The notes under the pieces: generated by a model | Databases searched by the model: none | What the model was told of the DNA's origin: nothing | Seen by the model: only the letters and a program-made list of their open reading frames with translations | Part shown: positions 9,330-19,779 of the stretch, piece by piece | Numbering within the stretch: the first letter of the stretch is position 1 | How the letters are laid out: each line of letters starts with the position of its first letter | Made by a program: the position numbers and the translations under genes | Source of the DNA: Methyloversatilis sp. | GTDB lineage: Bacteria; Pseudomonadota; Gammaproteobacteria; Burkholderiales; Rhodocyclaceae | Reading direction: 5' to 3' | Assembly (NCBI GenBank): GCA_017984755.1 | Contig: JAGNYW010000002.1 | Location: forward strand, 1-64,000 | Length of the DNA stretch: 64,000 bases

Positions 9330-11057
9330 ATGCACGCCAGCCAATTCTTCATAAGCACCCTCAAGGAAGCGCCCTCCGACGCGGAAGTCGTCTCGCACAA
9401 ACTGATGACACGCGCCGGCATGATCCGCAAGCTTGCGGGCGGCATCTACAACTACATGCCGATGGGCCTGCGGGTGATCCGCAAGATTGAAGCGATCATC
9501 CGCGACGAGATGAACAAGGCTGGCGGAATTGAGCTTCTGATGCCGCTTATCCAGCCGGCAGAGCTGTGGCAGGAGACGGGGCGCTGGGACAAGATGGGCC
9601 CGGAAATGCTGCGCGTGAAGGATCGCCACGACCGCGACTTCATCATCCAGCCGACGTCGGAAGAGGTCGTGACCGACATCGCGCGCGCCGAAATCCACAG
9701 CTGGCGTCAGCTGCCGAAGAACTTCTATCACATACAAACGAAGTTCCGGGACGAACGCCGGCCACGCTTCGGCGTGATGCGCGGGCGCGAATTCACGATG
9801 AAGGACGCCTATTCCTTCGACCGTGACGACGAGACTGCGGGCCGCAGCTATGACCGGATGTTCGCCGCTTACCTGCGCATCTTCACCCGCCTCGGGCTGG
9901 AATTCCGCGCCGTGGCAGCCGATACGGGCGCCATTGGCGGCTCGCGCAGCCACGAATTCCAGGTGATCGCCGACACGGGGGAGGATCTCATCGCCTGGTG
10001 CCCGGATTCCGACTACGCCGCCAATATCGAACTGGCCCAGGCCGTGCCGCTGATTGCTGCGCGCGCCGCTCCGGTACAGGCGCTCGCCGTGGCGCCCACC
10101 CCCGGCACCACCCGCTGCGAGGATGTCGCGAATCTGCTCGGCTTGCCGATTGCCGCAACGGTAAAGTCAGTCGTGCTGGCTGCCGAAAAGGAAGGCAAGA
10201 CCGAACTCTGGCTGCTCATGTTGCGCGGTGACCATGAACTGAACGAAGTGAAGGCATCGAAGCTGCCCGGCCTGGGTGACGGCTTCCGCTTTGCCACGGA
10301 GGCCGAAATCGTCGAGCACTTCGGCTGCTTGCCGGGTTACCTCGGTCCGATCGGACTGAAGAAGCCTCTGCACATCGTGGCGGACCTGACCGTGGCAAAC
10401 ATGAGCGATTTCGTCACCGGGGCCAATCAGGTCGATGCCCACCTGACCGGCGTGAACTGGGGCCGCGACCTGCCGGAACCGGATGCCGTGGCCGACCTGC
10501 GCAACGTCGTCGAAGGTGATCCGTCACCGGACGGCAAGGGCGTGCTGGCCATCCAGCGCGGCATCGAGGTCGGCCACGTGTTCTTCCTCGGCACCAGGTA
10601 CTCGGAAGCAATGAACTGCACCTATCTCGACGAAACAGGCAAGCCGCGCACCATGGTCATGGGTTGCTACGGCATCGGCGTGACGCGTCTGGTCGGCGCC
10701 GCGATCGAACAGAACCATGACCAACGCGGCATCATCTGGCCGCAGACAATTGCGCCGTTCGAGGTCGTGATCTGCCCGGTAGGCTGGAGCAAGTCGGAGC
10801 AGGTTCGCTCGGCTGCACTGGCACTGCACGAAGAACTGGCGGCCGGGGGCTTCGATGTCATCCTCGACGATCGCGACGAGCGCCCGGGTGTGATGTTCGC
10901 CGATTGGGAACTGATCGGCGTGCCGCACCGGATCACGGTGGGGGAACGCGGCCTGAAGGAAGGCCTGATCGAGTATCAGAACCGGCGCGGTGGCGAGGTG
11001 CAGAAGGTCGCACCGGACGCGGTCATCGCCCTGCTCGGATCTCCGACCACCCCATGA
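9330..11057 (+). CDS. proS: Prolyl-tRNA synthetase
   Basis: Class II synthetase of the bacterial type, 575 residues. It carries motif 2 (around [19 protein letters not shown]), motif 3 ([10 protein letters not shown]), and an inserted editing domain at roughly residues 225-405 that clears Ala-tRNA-Pro. The ATG at 9330 is chosen because the family begins MxxSxxFxxTLKEAP. It is followed by a lytic transglycosylase that starts inside its stop codon (ATGA). Confidence 0.97.
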   Translation: MHASQFFISTLKEAPSDAEVVSHKLMTRAGMIRKLAGGIYNYMPMGLRVIRKIEAIIRDEMNKAGGIELLMPLIQPAELWQETGRWDKMGPEMLRVKDRHDRDFIIQPTSEEVVTDIARAEIHSWRQLPKNFYHIQTKFRDERRPRFGVMRGREFTMKDAYSFDRDDETAGRSYDRMFAAYLRIFTRLGLEFRAVAADTGAIGGSRSHEFQVIADTGEDLIAWCPDSDYAANIELAQAVPLIAARAAPVQALAVAPTPGTTRCEDVANLLGLPIAATVKSVVLAAEKEGKTELWLLMLRGDHELNEVKASKLPGLGDGFRFATEAEIVEHFGCLPGYLGPIGLKKPLHIVADLTVANMSDFVTGANQVDAHLTGVNWGRDLPEPDAVADLRNVVEGDPSPDGKGVLAIQRGIEVGHVFFLGTRYSEAMNCTYLDETGKPRTMVMGCYGIGVTRLVGAAIEQNHDQRGIIWPQTIAPFEVVICPVGWSKSEQVRSAALALHEELAAGGFDVILDDRDERPGVMFADWELIGVPHRITVGERGLKEGLIEYQNRRGGEVQKVAPDAVIALLGSPTTP

Positions 11058-11665
11058 GGCACCGGTGGCTTATGCTGACCGGCCTGCTGCTGACGTCGCT
11101 GACGACGGGCGCCGCAGCGTCGCAACTGTACGAGCCGATGGCAGCCAGCGTGCGTGCAGCTCTGCACCTTGCGATCAGTGATCGTGCTGCGCCGGAACAA
11201 CCGGCCACTGCATCGCCGCAGAGAGCACTTTGGTTGAGTTCGATGTCCGAGCGGCTATCGCGGCGCATGCCCGACGAAGCCGGACGCATGGAATTCCTCA
11301 GAGCCGTACATTACGAGGCAACCCGTGCCGGGCTGGACCCCCAGCTCGTGCTCGGCCTGATCCAGGTGGAGAGCGGCTTCCGGAAATACGCCGTTTCCAG
11401 CGCAGGAGCGCGGGGCTACATGCAGGTGATGCCGTTCTGGGTGAAACTGATCGGCAGCGAGGAAAGCAATCTGTTTCACCTGCGGACGAACCTGCGCTTC
11501 GGCTGCACCATCCTGCGTCACTACCTCGACATCGAAAAGGGCAACCTCTTCCGAGCGCTGGGTCGTTACAACGGCAGCCTGGGCCGGGCCGAATATCCAA
11601 ATCTGGTGCGCGGCGCGTGGGAACGCCACTGGTCATGGCCCGCGCTAACCGCCAGCAATCCTTGA
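11054..11665 (+). CDS. Lytic murein transglycosylase (SLT/MltE-like)
   Basis: A 203-residue exported protein: signal peptide in the first 22 residues, then a goose-lysozyme-like SLT domain. The catalytic glutamate lies in [10 protein letters not shown] (about residue 105), followed by the family motif [10 protein letters not shown]. It would cleave the glycan backbone of peptidoglycan, giving 1,6-anhydroMurNAc ends. The ATG overlaps the proS stop (ATGA), so translation is coupled. The 3' end overlaps the convergent response regulator by 21 bases. Confidence 0.93.
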   Translation: MRHRWLMLTGLLLTSLTTGAAASQLYEPMAASVRAALHLAISDRAAPEQPATASPQRALWLSSMSERLSRRMPDEAGRMEFLRAVHYEATRAGLDPQLVLGLIQVESGFRKYAVSSAGARGYMQVMPFWVKLIGSEESNLFHLRTNLRFGCTILRHYLDIEKGNLFRALGRYNGSLGRAEYPNLVRGAWERHWSWPALTASNP

Positions 11666-12316
11666 CCAGGCCACGGACGCCGGACCGGACAGCAGGCGCA
11701 ATTCGGTCACCCGCGCCACCAGTTCCGCGAGCGAATCGGCTTTCATCTTGTCCATCACACGGGCGCGATGCTGCTCCACCGTCTTGATGCTGATGCCCAG
11801 ATCCGCAGCAATCGCAGCATTCGCACACCCATCCATGACACGCTCAAGCACCGAACGCTCGCGTGGTGTGAGCGTGCCCAGACACTGGGCCAGATGGTGC
11901 AGGCGGTTGCGCCGCAACTGACGCGCGCGGTGTATGGCCACCGCCTCGCTTACGCGTGCCCGCAACAGTGACGGATCGAGCGGCTTGAGCATGAAATCCA
12001 GTGCGCCCGATCGCAGCGCCTGAACAGCGGTCGACACCTCGCACGGGCCGGACACGAAAAGCACCGATGCCCGGTTGCCTATCATGTTCAGATCGGCCTG
12101 CAGCTCCAGTCCGCTGGTGCCACGCAACGATGCACTCAGTACCAGGCAGGCTGCGCGAGCCGCAACTTCGGTGCGTTGCAGCAACGCCCCCGCACCGACG
12201 AAAACCTGTACTTCCAGACCAAGCGGGCGCAACGCTTCCGCAATGACGCCGCGCGCGCCGTCGTCATCGTCGACCACGCATACAAGGTCGTTTCCAGTGA
12301 TCACGTGCGGCGACAC
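11645..12316 (-). CDS. FixJ/NarL-like response regulator with a degenerate receiver
   Basis: A 223-residue protein with an N-terminal receiver (about 8-125) and a C-terminal LuxR-type helix-turn-helix (about 152-205; LTPRERSVLERV and ISIKTVEQHRARVMDKM). The acidic pocket (VVDDDDG, 15-20) and the signalling lysine (MLKPLD, K111) are kept. The phosphoacceptor position, normally D in LVLDxRMPGxSGLEL, is serine here (S61 in LVLSASLRGTSGLEL). It should therefore not be switched by ordinary phosphorylation. It starts 6 bases after ffh and has no kinase neighbour. Targets are unknown. Confidence 0.9.
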   Translation of the reverse strand: MSPHVITGNDLVCVVDDDDGARGVIAEALRPLGLEVQVFVGAGALLQRTEVAARAACLVLSASLRGTSGLELQADLNMIGNRASVLFVSGPCEVSTAVQALRSGALDFMLKPLDPSLLRARVSEAVAIHRARQLRRNRLHHLAQCLGTLTPRERSVLERVMDGCANAAIAADLGISIKTVEQHRARVMDKMKADSLAELVARVTELRLLSGPASVAWSRIAGG

Positions 12317-12322
12317 CCGCGA

Positions 12323-13678
12323 TCAGCGCGTACCCGGCAGCATTCCCTTCATGCTGCGCATCATCTTCTGCATGCCGCCACGCGAGAACTGCTTCATCAT
12401 CTTCTGCGTCTGTTCGAACTGATTGAGCAGGCGATTCACCTCCTGCACCGACGTTCCGGAACCCGCTGCGATGCGGCGCTTGCGACTGGCCTTGATCAGT
12501 TCAGGCTTGGTGCGCTCGGTCGGCGTCATCGAATTGATGATGCCTTCGATGCGCGCAATGGCCTTTTCGTCCTGACCACCCTGCAGTTGCTGGGCGGCGC
12601 CGGCGAACTGCGCCGGCAGTTTGTCCATCAGCGCAGACAGCCCGCCCATCTTGCGCATCTGGGCGATCTGCTGCTTGAAGTCGTTGAGGTCGAAGCCCTT
12701 GCCACTCTTGAGCTTCTGCGCGAAATCGCGCGCCTGGTCTTCATCGACCTGACGGCGCGCATCCTCCACCAAGCCCAGGATATCGCCCATGCCGAGGATT
12801 CTCGACGCCATGCGCTGCGGATGAAATTCCTCCAGCCCGCTCAGCTTCTCGCCGACCCCCGCGAACTTGAGCGGTGCACCGGTGACATGTCGCACCGACA
12901 ACGCCGCACCACCCCGGGCATCACCGTCGAGCTTGGTCAGTACGACACCGGTCAGCGGCAGCGCATCCTTGAACGCCTTTGCTGTATTCACGGCATCCTG
13001 ACCGAGCATGGCGTCGACCACGAAAAGCGTTTCGATCGGCTTGATGGCTTCGTGCAACGCACGTATTTCATCCATCATCGGCTGATCGACGGCCAGACGG
13101 CCGGCCGTATCGACCAGAAGCACGTCGAAATAGCGCGTTCTTGCGAATTCCACTGCTGCGCGCGCGATGTCGATCGGCTTCTGGTCCGGCGTAGAAGGGA
13201 AGAACTCCGCGCCGGCCTGCCCCGTGACGGTGCGCAGCTGCTCGATGGCGGCAGGTCGATAGACGTCGCACGACACCGTAAGCACCTTCTTCTTCTGCGT
13301 TTCGCGCAGCCACTTGGCGAGCTTGCCGACCGTGGTCGTCTTGCCCGCTCCCTGCAGGCCCGCCATCAACACGATGGCCGGGGGCTGGGTCGCGAAGTTG
13401 AGGCCGACCGACGCACCGCCCATCAGCGCGGTCAGTTCGTCATGCACCACCCCGACCAACGCCTGCCCGGGTGTGAGCGAACCGACGACTTCCTGGCCGA
13501 CTGCCTTCTCCTTGATGCGCGAGATCAGTTCCTTGACCACCGGCAGCGCAACGTCCGCTTCCAGCAGGGCCATGCGCACCTCGCGCAACATGTCGGCGAT
13601 ATTGTCTTCTGTCAGGCGAGCCTGACCACGCAGGGTCTTGACGACCTTGGCAAGCCGTTGGGTGAGGTTGTCTAGCAT
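12323..13678 (-). CDS. ffh: Signal recognition particle GTPase
   Basis: Binds signal sequences of nascent membrane proteins and delivers ribosomes to FtsY. The 451-residue protein has an N domain, a G domain with P-loop GLQGAGKTTT (107-116), DTAGR and TKLDGDARGG, and a C-terminal methionine-rich M domain (QKMMKQFSRGGMQKMMRSMKG). It is divergent from the CcsA-like gene, with 37 bases between starts, and is followed at 6 bases by the response regulator. Confidence 0.98.
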   Translation of the reverse strand: MLDNLTQRLAKVVKTLRGQARLTEDNIADMLREVRMALLEADVALPVVKELISRIKEKAVGQEVVGSLTPGQALVGVVHDELTALMGGASVGLNFATQPPAIVLMAGLQGAGKTTTVGKLAKWLRETQKKKVLTVSCDVYRPAAIEQLRTVTGQAGAEFFPSTPDQKPIDIARAAVEFARTRYFDVLLVDTAGRLAVDQPMMDEIRALHEAIKPIETLFVVDAMLGQDAVNTAKAFKDALPLTGVVLTKLDGDARGGAALSVRHVTGAPLKFAGVGEKLSGLEEFHPQRMASRILGMGDILGLVEDARRQVDEDQARDFAQKLKSGKGFDLNDFKQQIAQMRKMGGLSALMDKLPAQFAGAAQQLQGGQDEKAIARIEGIINSMTPTERTKPELIKASRKRRIAAGSGTSVQEVNRLLNQFEQTQKMMKQFSRGGMQKMMRSMKGMLPGTR

Positions 13679-13715
13679 GTCGGAGCGGCGAACGCCTTGG
13701 GTTAAACTCGGAGCA

Positions 13716-14528
13716 ATGATTCTAATCGAACTGCTTCCTTCAGCCCTTTACGCCGCGCTTGCGGTCTGGCTGCTTCGTCCGGCCACCAACGGAAAGACAC
13801 ATCCCCTCTCCACCGGCAACATCCGGACGGTTGCACTGGCGGCAGCCCTCCTTGTGCATGCACTCGTTCTGTCCCAACAGATATTCCCGCGGGACGGGAT
13901 GCGCTTCAGCGCATTCGACGCACTCGCCGTCATGACCTGGCTGGCCCTCGTCTTCTACTGGATCGAAAGCCTGTCGTCGCGACTGGACGGACTGCACACG
14001 CTGGCGCTGCCGGTTGCTGCCGTCTGCGCGCTCATGCCGGTCGTATGGCCGGAGCGGCACGCGATCGGCAACGCGGACAACCTGTTGTTCCGCACCCACT
14101 TTGTGATGGCGATGACTGCCTACAGCCTGTTCACCCTGGCGGCACTGCACGCCATGCTGATGTCGGCAGTCGAGCGTAGTCTGCATCGCGGGCGGCTGAC
14201 CCGGCTGCTCGACAACATGCCGCCGCTGCTCGTGATGGAAGGTCTGCTGTTCCGGCTGATAACGGTCGCCTTCGTCCTGCTCAGCGCAACGCTGATCAGC
14301 GGCATCGCCTTTTCCGAGCAGGTTTTCGGCAAACCGCTCACCTTCAATCACAAGACCGTATTCGCGATCGTGTCCTGGATCGTCTTCGGAACGCTGTTGG
14401 TCGGACGGCACTTCCGCGGCTGGCGTGGACGACGGGCGCTGCGCTGGACGCTTGGCGGATTTTTCGTGCTGCTTCTCGCCTACATCGGCACACGCTTCGT
14501 CCTCGAGGTCGTGCTCGGCCGCGCCTGA
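13716..14528 (+). CDS. Cytochrome c assembly (CcsA/YpjD-like) membrane protein
   Basis: A 270-residue protein with about eight hydrophobic segments, matching the CcsA/YpjD family of heme-handling membrane proteins. The conserved histidines (RTHFVMAMTAYS and NHKTVFAIVSW) are the kind that ligate heme in cytochrome c maturation factors. The position opposite ffh and before a CorC-type protein is conserved in Betaproteobacteria. Whether it takes part in cytochrome c assembly or another membrane process is not settled for this family. Confidence 0.88.
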   Translation: MILIELLPSALYAALAVWLLRPATNGKTHPLSTGNIRTVALAAALLVHALVLSQQIFPRDGMRFSAFDALAVMTWLALVFYWIESLSSRLDGLHTLALPVAAVCALMPVVWPERHAIGNADNLLFRTHFVMAMTAYSLFTLAALHAMLMSAVERSLHRGRLTRLLDNMPPLLVMEGLLFRLITVAFVLLSATLISGIAFSEQVFGKPLTFNHKTVFAIVSWIVFGTLLVGRHFRGWRGRRALRWTLGGFFVLLLAYIGTRFVLEVVLGRA

Positions 14529-14531
14529 CCG

Positions 14532-15803
14532 ATGGATTCAATTCCCTTGTCAACCCAGTTCGTGGCGCTGGGCGTGCTGCTGGTGCTGTCGGGATTCTTC
14601 TCGATGGCGGAGACATCGATGATGGCCTGCAACCGCTACCGCATGAAGGCGGCAGCACAGGCCGGATCTCGCGGCGCGCAGTACGCGCTCGATCTGCTGG
14701 CCCAGACGGACAAGCTGCTCGGCGTCATCCTGCTGTTCAACAATCTGGTCAATGCCGCGGCTGCCACCCTCACCGGCGTGATCGTGATCAATCTCTTCGG
14801 TGAAGGTGAGCTCACGCTCGGCCTGGGCACGCTGCTGGTCACGTTCCTGATACTGGTGTTCTCGGAAATCACGCCCAAGGTGGTCGGTGCCGGATACGCG
14901 AACTCGATCGCTCCGATCGTCGCATATGTCCTCACGCCGCTTCTGAAGGTTTTCTATCCGGTCGTATGGACGGTAAACCTGTTCGTCTCGGGCTTGCTGC
15001 GCATCACGCGTCTGCGCCCCGGCGATCAGGAGGAGGGGCATGCCCTGTCCGCGGACGAACTGCGTGCGCTGATGACGGAATCCGGTCATTTCATTCCCGC
15101 CGCGCACAGGCGCATCCTGATCAACCTGTTCGAGCTGGAAGACGTGACGGTCGAGGACGTGATGACGCCACGGAACCAGATCGAGGCCATCGATATGGAG
15201 CAGCCGCTGGAAAGCATCCAGCGTGAGATCGCCACCAGTCACCACGGCCGGGTGCCGGTTTTTGTCGGCGAACTAGATCGTGTGCTCGGCGTGCTGTCGC
15301 AGCGCCGCGTGGTCAGTTCGCTGTCGGCCGGCGAACTGGACAAGGATGAAATCCGCGGCCTGCTGACCAAGCCTTACTTCGTGCCTGCCGCCACCCCTCT
15401 ATACAGCCAGCTGCAGTTCTTTCAGGAAAACCGGCAGCGGCTCGCACTGGTGGTCAACGAGTACGGCGAGGTCGAAGGACTGGTGACACTGGAGGACATC
15501 ATCGAGGAGATCGTGGGTAAATTCACGACCGGTCAGCCCGGCAGCACGATCTCGCTGACCTGGGTTGACGGCAGCGTAATCGTCGATGGCGGCCGCAGCC
15601 TGCGCGAGCTGAATGGCAAGTTAGGGCTCAATCTCCCGCTGAACGGGCCGAAAACACTGAATGGACTGTTGCTCGATCACCTGCAGGACATTCCCGAATC
15701 GGGTCTTTCGGTGCGAATCGACAATGTGACGATGGAAATCCTGCACACCGAAGATCGCATGGTGCGCAGCGTACGTCTGTTCAAACCGGGGGAGCGCCCG
15801 TAG
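14532..15803 (+). CDS. CNNM/CorC-family membrane protein with CBS pair
   Basis: A 423-residue protein: an N-terminal CNNM (DUF21) transmembrane domain (about 1-190), a tandem CBS pair (about 210-335, with VEDVMTPRNQI and VVNEYGEVEGLVTLEDIIEEIVG), and a C-terminal CorC_HlyC domain. Family members are linked to magnesium/cobalt efflux, and the CBS pair probably binds ATP. It starts 3 bases after the CcsA-like gene, so the two are co-transcribed. Confidence 0.92.
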   Translation: MDSIPLSTQFVALGVLLVLSGFFSMAETSMMACNRYRMKAAAQAGSRGAQYALDLLAQTDKLLGVILLFNNLVNAAAATLTGVIVINLFGEGELTLGLGTLLVTFLILVFSEITPKVVGAGYANSIAPIVAYVLTPLLKVFYPVVWTVNLFVSGLLRITRLRPGDQEEGHALSADELRALMTESGHFIPAAHRRILINLFELEDVTVEDVMTPRNQIEAIDMEQPLESIQREIATSHHGRVPVFVGELDRVLGVLSQRRVVSSLSAGELDKDEIRGLLTKPYFVPAATPLYSQLQFFQENRQRLALVVNEYGEVEGLVTLEDIIEEIVGKFTTGQPGSTISLTWVDGSVIVDGGRSLRELNGKLGLNLPLNGPKTLNGLLLDHLQDIPESGLSVRIDNVTMEILHTEDRMVRSVRLFKPGERP

Positions 15804-15898
15804 GCAGCCAGGACGTAAAACGTTTACATATCAAACGTGAATCTTCATCATCGAAGGCGATACATCAATACTGGACGGACACCGCCTCACTTCTGACC

Positions 15899-17614
15899 AT
15901 GGCTGCCACTGCAAAAAGTTCACTGTCGGGTCTGGCGCGCGCGCTCGCGCAGCATGGCCGCCTGACCGAGGCTGAAGCCGGCACGCTTACGCGGGAAGGC
16001 GACCAGTCGGGTAACGGCTTCGTCGCACAACTGGTCGCCAGCGGAAAGATGACGGCGCGCGATGCGGCCGTTTTCGCATCCGAAACCTTCGGCTACCCGC
16101 TTCTCGATCTCGCGCAATTCGACGCGGACCAGTTCGCCGCCGACGCGATCGACAAGAAGCTGATGCGCACCCACCGGGTTCTGGCGCTGCGAAAGCGAGG
16201 GAATCGCATAGCAGTCGCCATCGCCGATCCGTCGAACCTGCGGGCCATCGATGAAGTGCGGTTCCAGACCGGTCTGGCCGTAGATCCGGTCGTGGTGGAA
16301 ACGGACAAACTGTTTGCCCTGGTCGACAAGCTGTCGGAATCGGTCGAGCGGACCCTGGAATCCCTGTCGTCGGCCGAATTCGACTTCGAAGGCGACATGA
16401 CGCCTGACGAAGACGCCGCAAGCAACGATACCGGCGCGCTCGAAATCGATGACGCACCTGTGGTGCGTTTCATACAGAAGATCCTGCTCGACGCGATCAA
16501 CGAAGGCGCTTCCGACGTTCATTTCGAACCATACGAAAAGTATTACCGCATCCGCTACCGAACAGACGGCGTCCTGCGCGAAATCACGCAGCCGCCGCTC
16601 GTGCTGCGCGAAAAGATAGCATCCCGCATCAAGGTGATTTCGCGGCTGGACATTTCGGAGAAGCGGGTGCCGCAGGATGGCCGCATGAAATTCGTGCTGT
16701 CGAAGACGCGCGCCATCGACTTCCGGGTCAGCACGCTGCCGACCCTGCATGGCGAGAAGATCGTCATGCGCATTCTCGACCCCAGTTCGGCCATGCTGGG
16801 TATCGACGCGCTGGGCTATGAACCGGCGCAACGCACAGCGCTGATGAATGCCGTCGGCCGACCGTACGGCATGATTCTGGTGACCGGGCCCACCGGCTCC
16901 GGCAAGACGGTGTCGCTGTATACCTGCCTGAACATCCTGAATCAGCCAGGCGTCAACATTTCGACTGCCGAAGATCCTGCCGAAATCAATCTTCCGGGCA
17001 TCAATCAGGTCAACGTGAACGACAAGGCCGGCCTCACTTTCGCTGCCGCGCTCAAGTCCTTTCTCCGGCAGGATCCCGACGTGATCATGGTGGGCGAAAT
17101 CCGTGACCTCGAAACGGCCGAGATTTCCATCAAGGCGGCACAGACCGGTCACCTCGTGCTATCGACGCTGCACACCAACGATGCGCCGACGACGCTCGAC
17201 CGGATGCGCAACATGGGTATTGCCGCGTTCAACATCGCATCGAGTGTCATATTGATCACCGCGCAGCGTCTTGCGCGACGCTTATGCTCCTGCAAGCAGC
17301 CCATGGACATCCCGGTAGAGGCGCTTCTCGAGGCAGGCTTCACCGAAGACGAGGTCGACGGATCCTGGCAGGCCTACGGGCCGGTCGGCTGCGAACGCTG
17401 CAAGGGAAGCGGCTACAAGGGTCGCGTCGGCATCTACCAGGTGATGCCGATCTCGGACGAGATTGCGCATATCATCATGACCAACGGCAATTCCATCGAC
17501 GTCGCGAATCAGGCCCGGCGCGACGGTGTGAGGGACTTGCGCCAGTCAGGCCTGCTGAAGGTCAAGCAGGGCGTCACATCGCTGGCTGAAGTTCTGGCCT
17601 GTACCAATGAATGA
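15899..17614 (+). CDS. pilB: Type IV pilus assembly ATPase PilB
   Basis: Hexameric ATPase powering pilus extension. The 571-residue protein has the N-terminal MshEN-like domain, Walker A GPTGSGKT (330-337), an Asp box and Walker B (FLRQDPDVIMVGEIRD), His boxes (TGHLVLSTLHTND) and a C-terminal zinc motif with paired CxxC (CSCKQP, CERCKG). It is first in pilB-pilC-pilD. The 95-base upstream region holds a short palindrome (GTAAA-ACG-TTTAC, 15815-15827) of unknown role. No pilin gene is adjacent. Confidence 0.97.
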   Translation: MAATAKSSLSGLARALAQHGRLTEAEAGTLTREGDQSGNGFVAQLVASGKMTARDAAVFASETFGYPLLDLAQFDADQFAADAIDKKLMRTHRVLALRKRGNRIAVAIADPSNLRAIDEVRFQTGLAVDPVVVETDKLFALVDKLSESVERTLESLSSAEFDFEGDMTPDEDAASNDTGALEIDDAPVVRFIQKILLDAINEGASDVHFEPYEKYYRIRYRTDGVLREITQPPLVLREKIASRIKVISRLDISEKRVPQDGRMKFVLSKTRAIDFRVSTLPTLHGEKIVMRILDPSSAMLGIDALGYEPAQRTALMNAVGRPYGMILVTGPTGSGKTVSLYTCLNILNQPGVNISTAEDPAEINLPGINQVNVNDKAGLTFAAALKSFLRQDPDVIMVGEIRDLETAEISIKAAQTGHLVLSTLHTNDAPTTLDRMRNMGIAAFNIASSVILITAQRLARRLCSCKQPMDIPVEALLEAGFTEDEVDGSWQAYGPVGCERCKGSGYKGRVGIYQVMPISDEIAHIIMTNGNSIDVANQARRDGVRDLRQSGLLKVKQGVTSLAEVLACTNE

Positions 17615-17673
17615 GCAGGCCCGGCACACCCGCCGGGGCATCATGAGCGGGCACGTCCCGCAAGGAGTCTGAT

Positions 17674-18906
17674 TTGGCCACCGCAACCCGACCCATACGC
17701 AAGGACAGCGGTTCCAAGGAACAGGTATTCAACTGGGAAGGCAAGGACAAGAGCGGCAAAGTCGTGCGCGGAGAAATGCGCGCAGGCGGCGAAGCGATGG
17801 TCCAGGCGACGCTCAGGCGCCAGGGGATTCTGGTCACCAAGGTCAAGAAGCGCAGCTTCGGCCGTGGCGGCAAGGTCACCGAAAAGGACATCACGCTTTT
17901 CACGCGCCAGCTGGCAACGATGATGAAGGCCGGCGTGCCGCTGCTCCAGGCCTTCGACATCGTCGGCAAGGGAGCCGCCAACGGCGCCGTATCCCGACTG
18001 CTCGGCGACATCAAGCTCGAAGTCGAATCGGGTTCCAGCCTGAATCAGGCTTTCCGCAAGTATCCCCAGCACTTCGACCAGCTGTTCTGCAACCTCGTGT
18101 CGGCGGGCGAACAGGCCGGTATTCTCGACAGCCTGCTGGACCGCCTGGCGACTTACCGCGAAAAAATCCTCGCCATCAAGGGCAAGATCAAGTCGGCGAT
18201 GTTCTATCCGGCTTCGGTGCTCGGCATCGCCATCGTGATCACGGCGGTGATCATGATTTTCGTCATTCCCGAATTCAAGAAGGTCTTTTCGAGCTTCGGC
18301 GCAGATCTTCCGGCGCCCACGCTGGTCGTGATCGCCATTTCCGACGCCTTCGTCCAGTATTCATGGCTGCTGCTGCTGATCGCTGTCGCCGGCTTCGCCA
18401 CATTCGCCTACATGCTGAAGCGGTCGCTTGCGTTGCAGATCGCCGTCGACCGCCTCCTGCTGCGCCTGCCGGTGATGGGCGACATCGTCCGCAAGGCGAC
18501 GATCGCACGCTGGGCGCGCACGTTGTCCACGATGTTCGCCGCCGGCGTGCCGCTGGTCGAAGCGCTGGATTCGGTTGGCGGGGCAGCCGGCAATCACATT
18601 TACAAGATGGCAACCAAGCAGATCCAGTCCGAAGTCAGTACCGGCACCAGCCTCACGGTCGCCATGCAGAACACCACGGTGTTCCCGGTCATGGTGATAC
18701 AGATGGCATCGATCGGCGAAGAATCGGGGCAGCTCGATTCGATGCTGTCCAAGGTGGCCGACTTCTTCGAGCAGGAGGTCGATGATTCCGTGGAAGCACT
18801 GTCCAGTCTGCTGGAACCGATCATCATGGTCATTCTCGGGACACTGATCGGTGGTCTGGTGGTTGCGATGTACCTGCCGATCTTCAAGGTCGCCCAATCC
18901 GTCTGA
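17674..18906 (+). CDS. pilC: Type IV pilus inner-membrane platform protein PilC
   Basis: The 410-residue platform protein around which PilB works. It has two GspF/PilC domains (about 75-200 and 280-400), each with the conserved FTRQLATMMKAGVPLLQAF / WARTLSTMFAAGVPLVEAL pattern, and three transmembrane segments. The start is a TTG at 17674, supported by AAGGAG 6 bases upstream. It follows pilB by 59 bases and precedes pilD by 15. Confidence 0.96.
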   Translation: MATATRPIRKDSGSKEQVFNWEGKDKSGKVVRGEMRAGGEAMVQATLRRQGILVTKVKKRSFGRGGKVTEKDITLFTRQLATMMKAGVPLLQAFDIVGKGAANGAVSRLLGDIKLEVESGSSLNQAFRKYPQHFDQLFCNLVSAGEQAGILDSLLDRLATYREKILAIKGKIKSAMFYPASVLGIAIVITAVIMIFVIPEFKKVFSSFGADLPAPTLVVIAISDAFVQYSWLLLLIAVAGFATFAYMLKRSLALQIAVDRLLLRLPVMGDIVRKATIARWARTLSTMFAAGVPLVEALDSVGGAAGNHIYKMATKQIQSEVSTGTSLTVAMQNTTVFPVMVIQMASIGEESGQLDSMLSKVADFFEQEVDDSVEALSSLLEPIIMVILGTLIGGLVVAMYLPIFKVAQSV

Positions 18907-18921
18907 CAGGGTTTCTTCGAA

Positions 18922-19779
18922 GTGATCAACCCTGACCTGCTGTTCCAGTCCGGACCTCTGCTTCTGCTGACCGGGCTGGTCGGCCTCTCCGTGGGTAGTT
19001 TTCTCAATGTCGTGATCCATCGACTGCCGATCATGATGGATCGCGACTGGGCTGCGCAGTGCGCAGAACTGCGTGGCGAAGAGACCACGCCGGGCGACAC
19101 CCTGACGCTGTCGAAGCCGCGCTCGCGCTGCCCGTCCTGCGGCCACGTCATCACGGCAATGGAAAACGTTCCCCTGCTGTCATGGCTCATGCTCCGTGGC
19201 CGCTGCAGCGCCTGCGGCACACGGATCAGCGTGCGCTACCCGCTGGTAGAACTGCTTGCCGGACTGCTCAGCGCCGCCTGTGCCGTCGCGTTCGGTCCGA
19301 CGCTGCAACTGATCGGCGCACTGGTTTTCGTCTGGGCGCTGATCGCGCTGACCTTCATCGATCTCGACACGCAGTTGCTGCCGGACAGCATCACGCTGCC
19401 CCTCGTCTGGGTGGGTCTTGCCATCAATCTGCCGGGTGGATTCACCGATCTCGAATCGGCAGTGACCGGCGCCATTGCGGGATACCTTGTGCTGTGGACG
19501 GTGTTCTGGGCCTTCAAACTGGCAACCGGCAAGGAAGGCATGGGATACGGCGACTTCAAGCTGCTGGCGGCCATCGGTGCATTTCTCGGCTGGCAGGTGC
19601 TGCCGGTCGTGATCCTGCTGTCGTCGCTGGTCGGCGCCGTGGTCGGCATCGCCATGATCGTCCTGCGCTCGCACAAGCGTGAGGTACCCATCCCGTTCGG
19701 CCCCTATCTGGCCGCGGCAGGCCTGATCGCACTGTTTTTCGGACAGGCCATTAACACTGCGTATCTGAGCTCTTTCTAG
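18922..19779 (+). CDS. pilD: Prepilin leader peptidase / N-methyltransferase
   Basis: Cleaves type IV prepilin and pseudopilin leaders and methylates the new N-terminus. The 285-residue polytopic protein has the zinc-binding pair of CxxC motifs (C70/C73 and C95/C98) in the cytoplasmic domain. It also has both catalytic aspartates, one in FIDLDTQLLPD and one in the GxGDxK motif (GYGDFK). The start is GTG. It is last in the pilBCD operon. Confidence 0.97.
   Translation: MINPDLLFQSGPLLLLTGLVGLSVGSFLNVVIHRLPIMMDRDWAAQCAELRGEETTPGDTLTLSKPRSRCPSCGHVITAMENVPLLSWLMLRGRCSACGTRISVRYPLVELLAGLLSAACAVAFGPTLQLIGALVFVWALIALTFIDLDTQLLPDSITLPLVWVGLAINLPGGFTDLESAVTGAIAGYLVLWTVFWAFKLATGKEGMGYGDFKLLAAIGAFLGWQVLPVVILLSSLVGAVVGIAMIVLRSHKREVPIPFGPYLAAAGLIALFFGQAINTAYLSSF

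Noticed and set aside
12176..13675. Open frame of 499 codons on the plus strand
   Set aside because: Antisense to ffh, rich in Arg/His/Leu with no family features.
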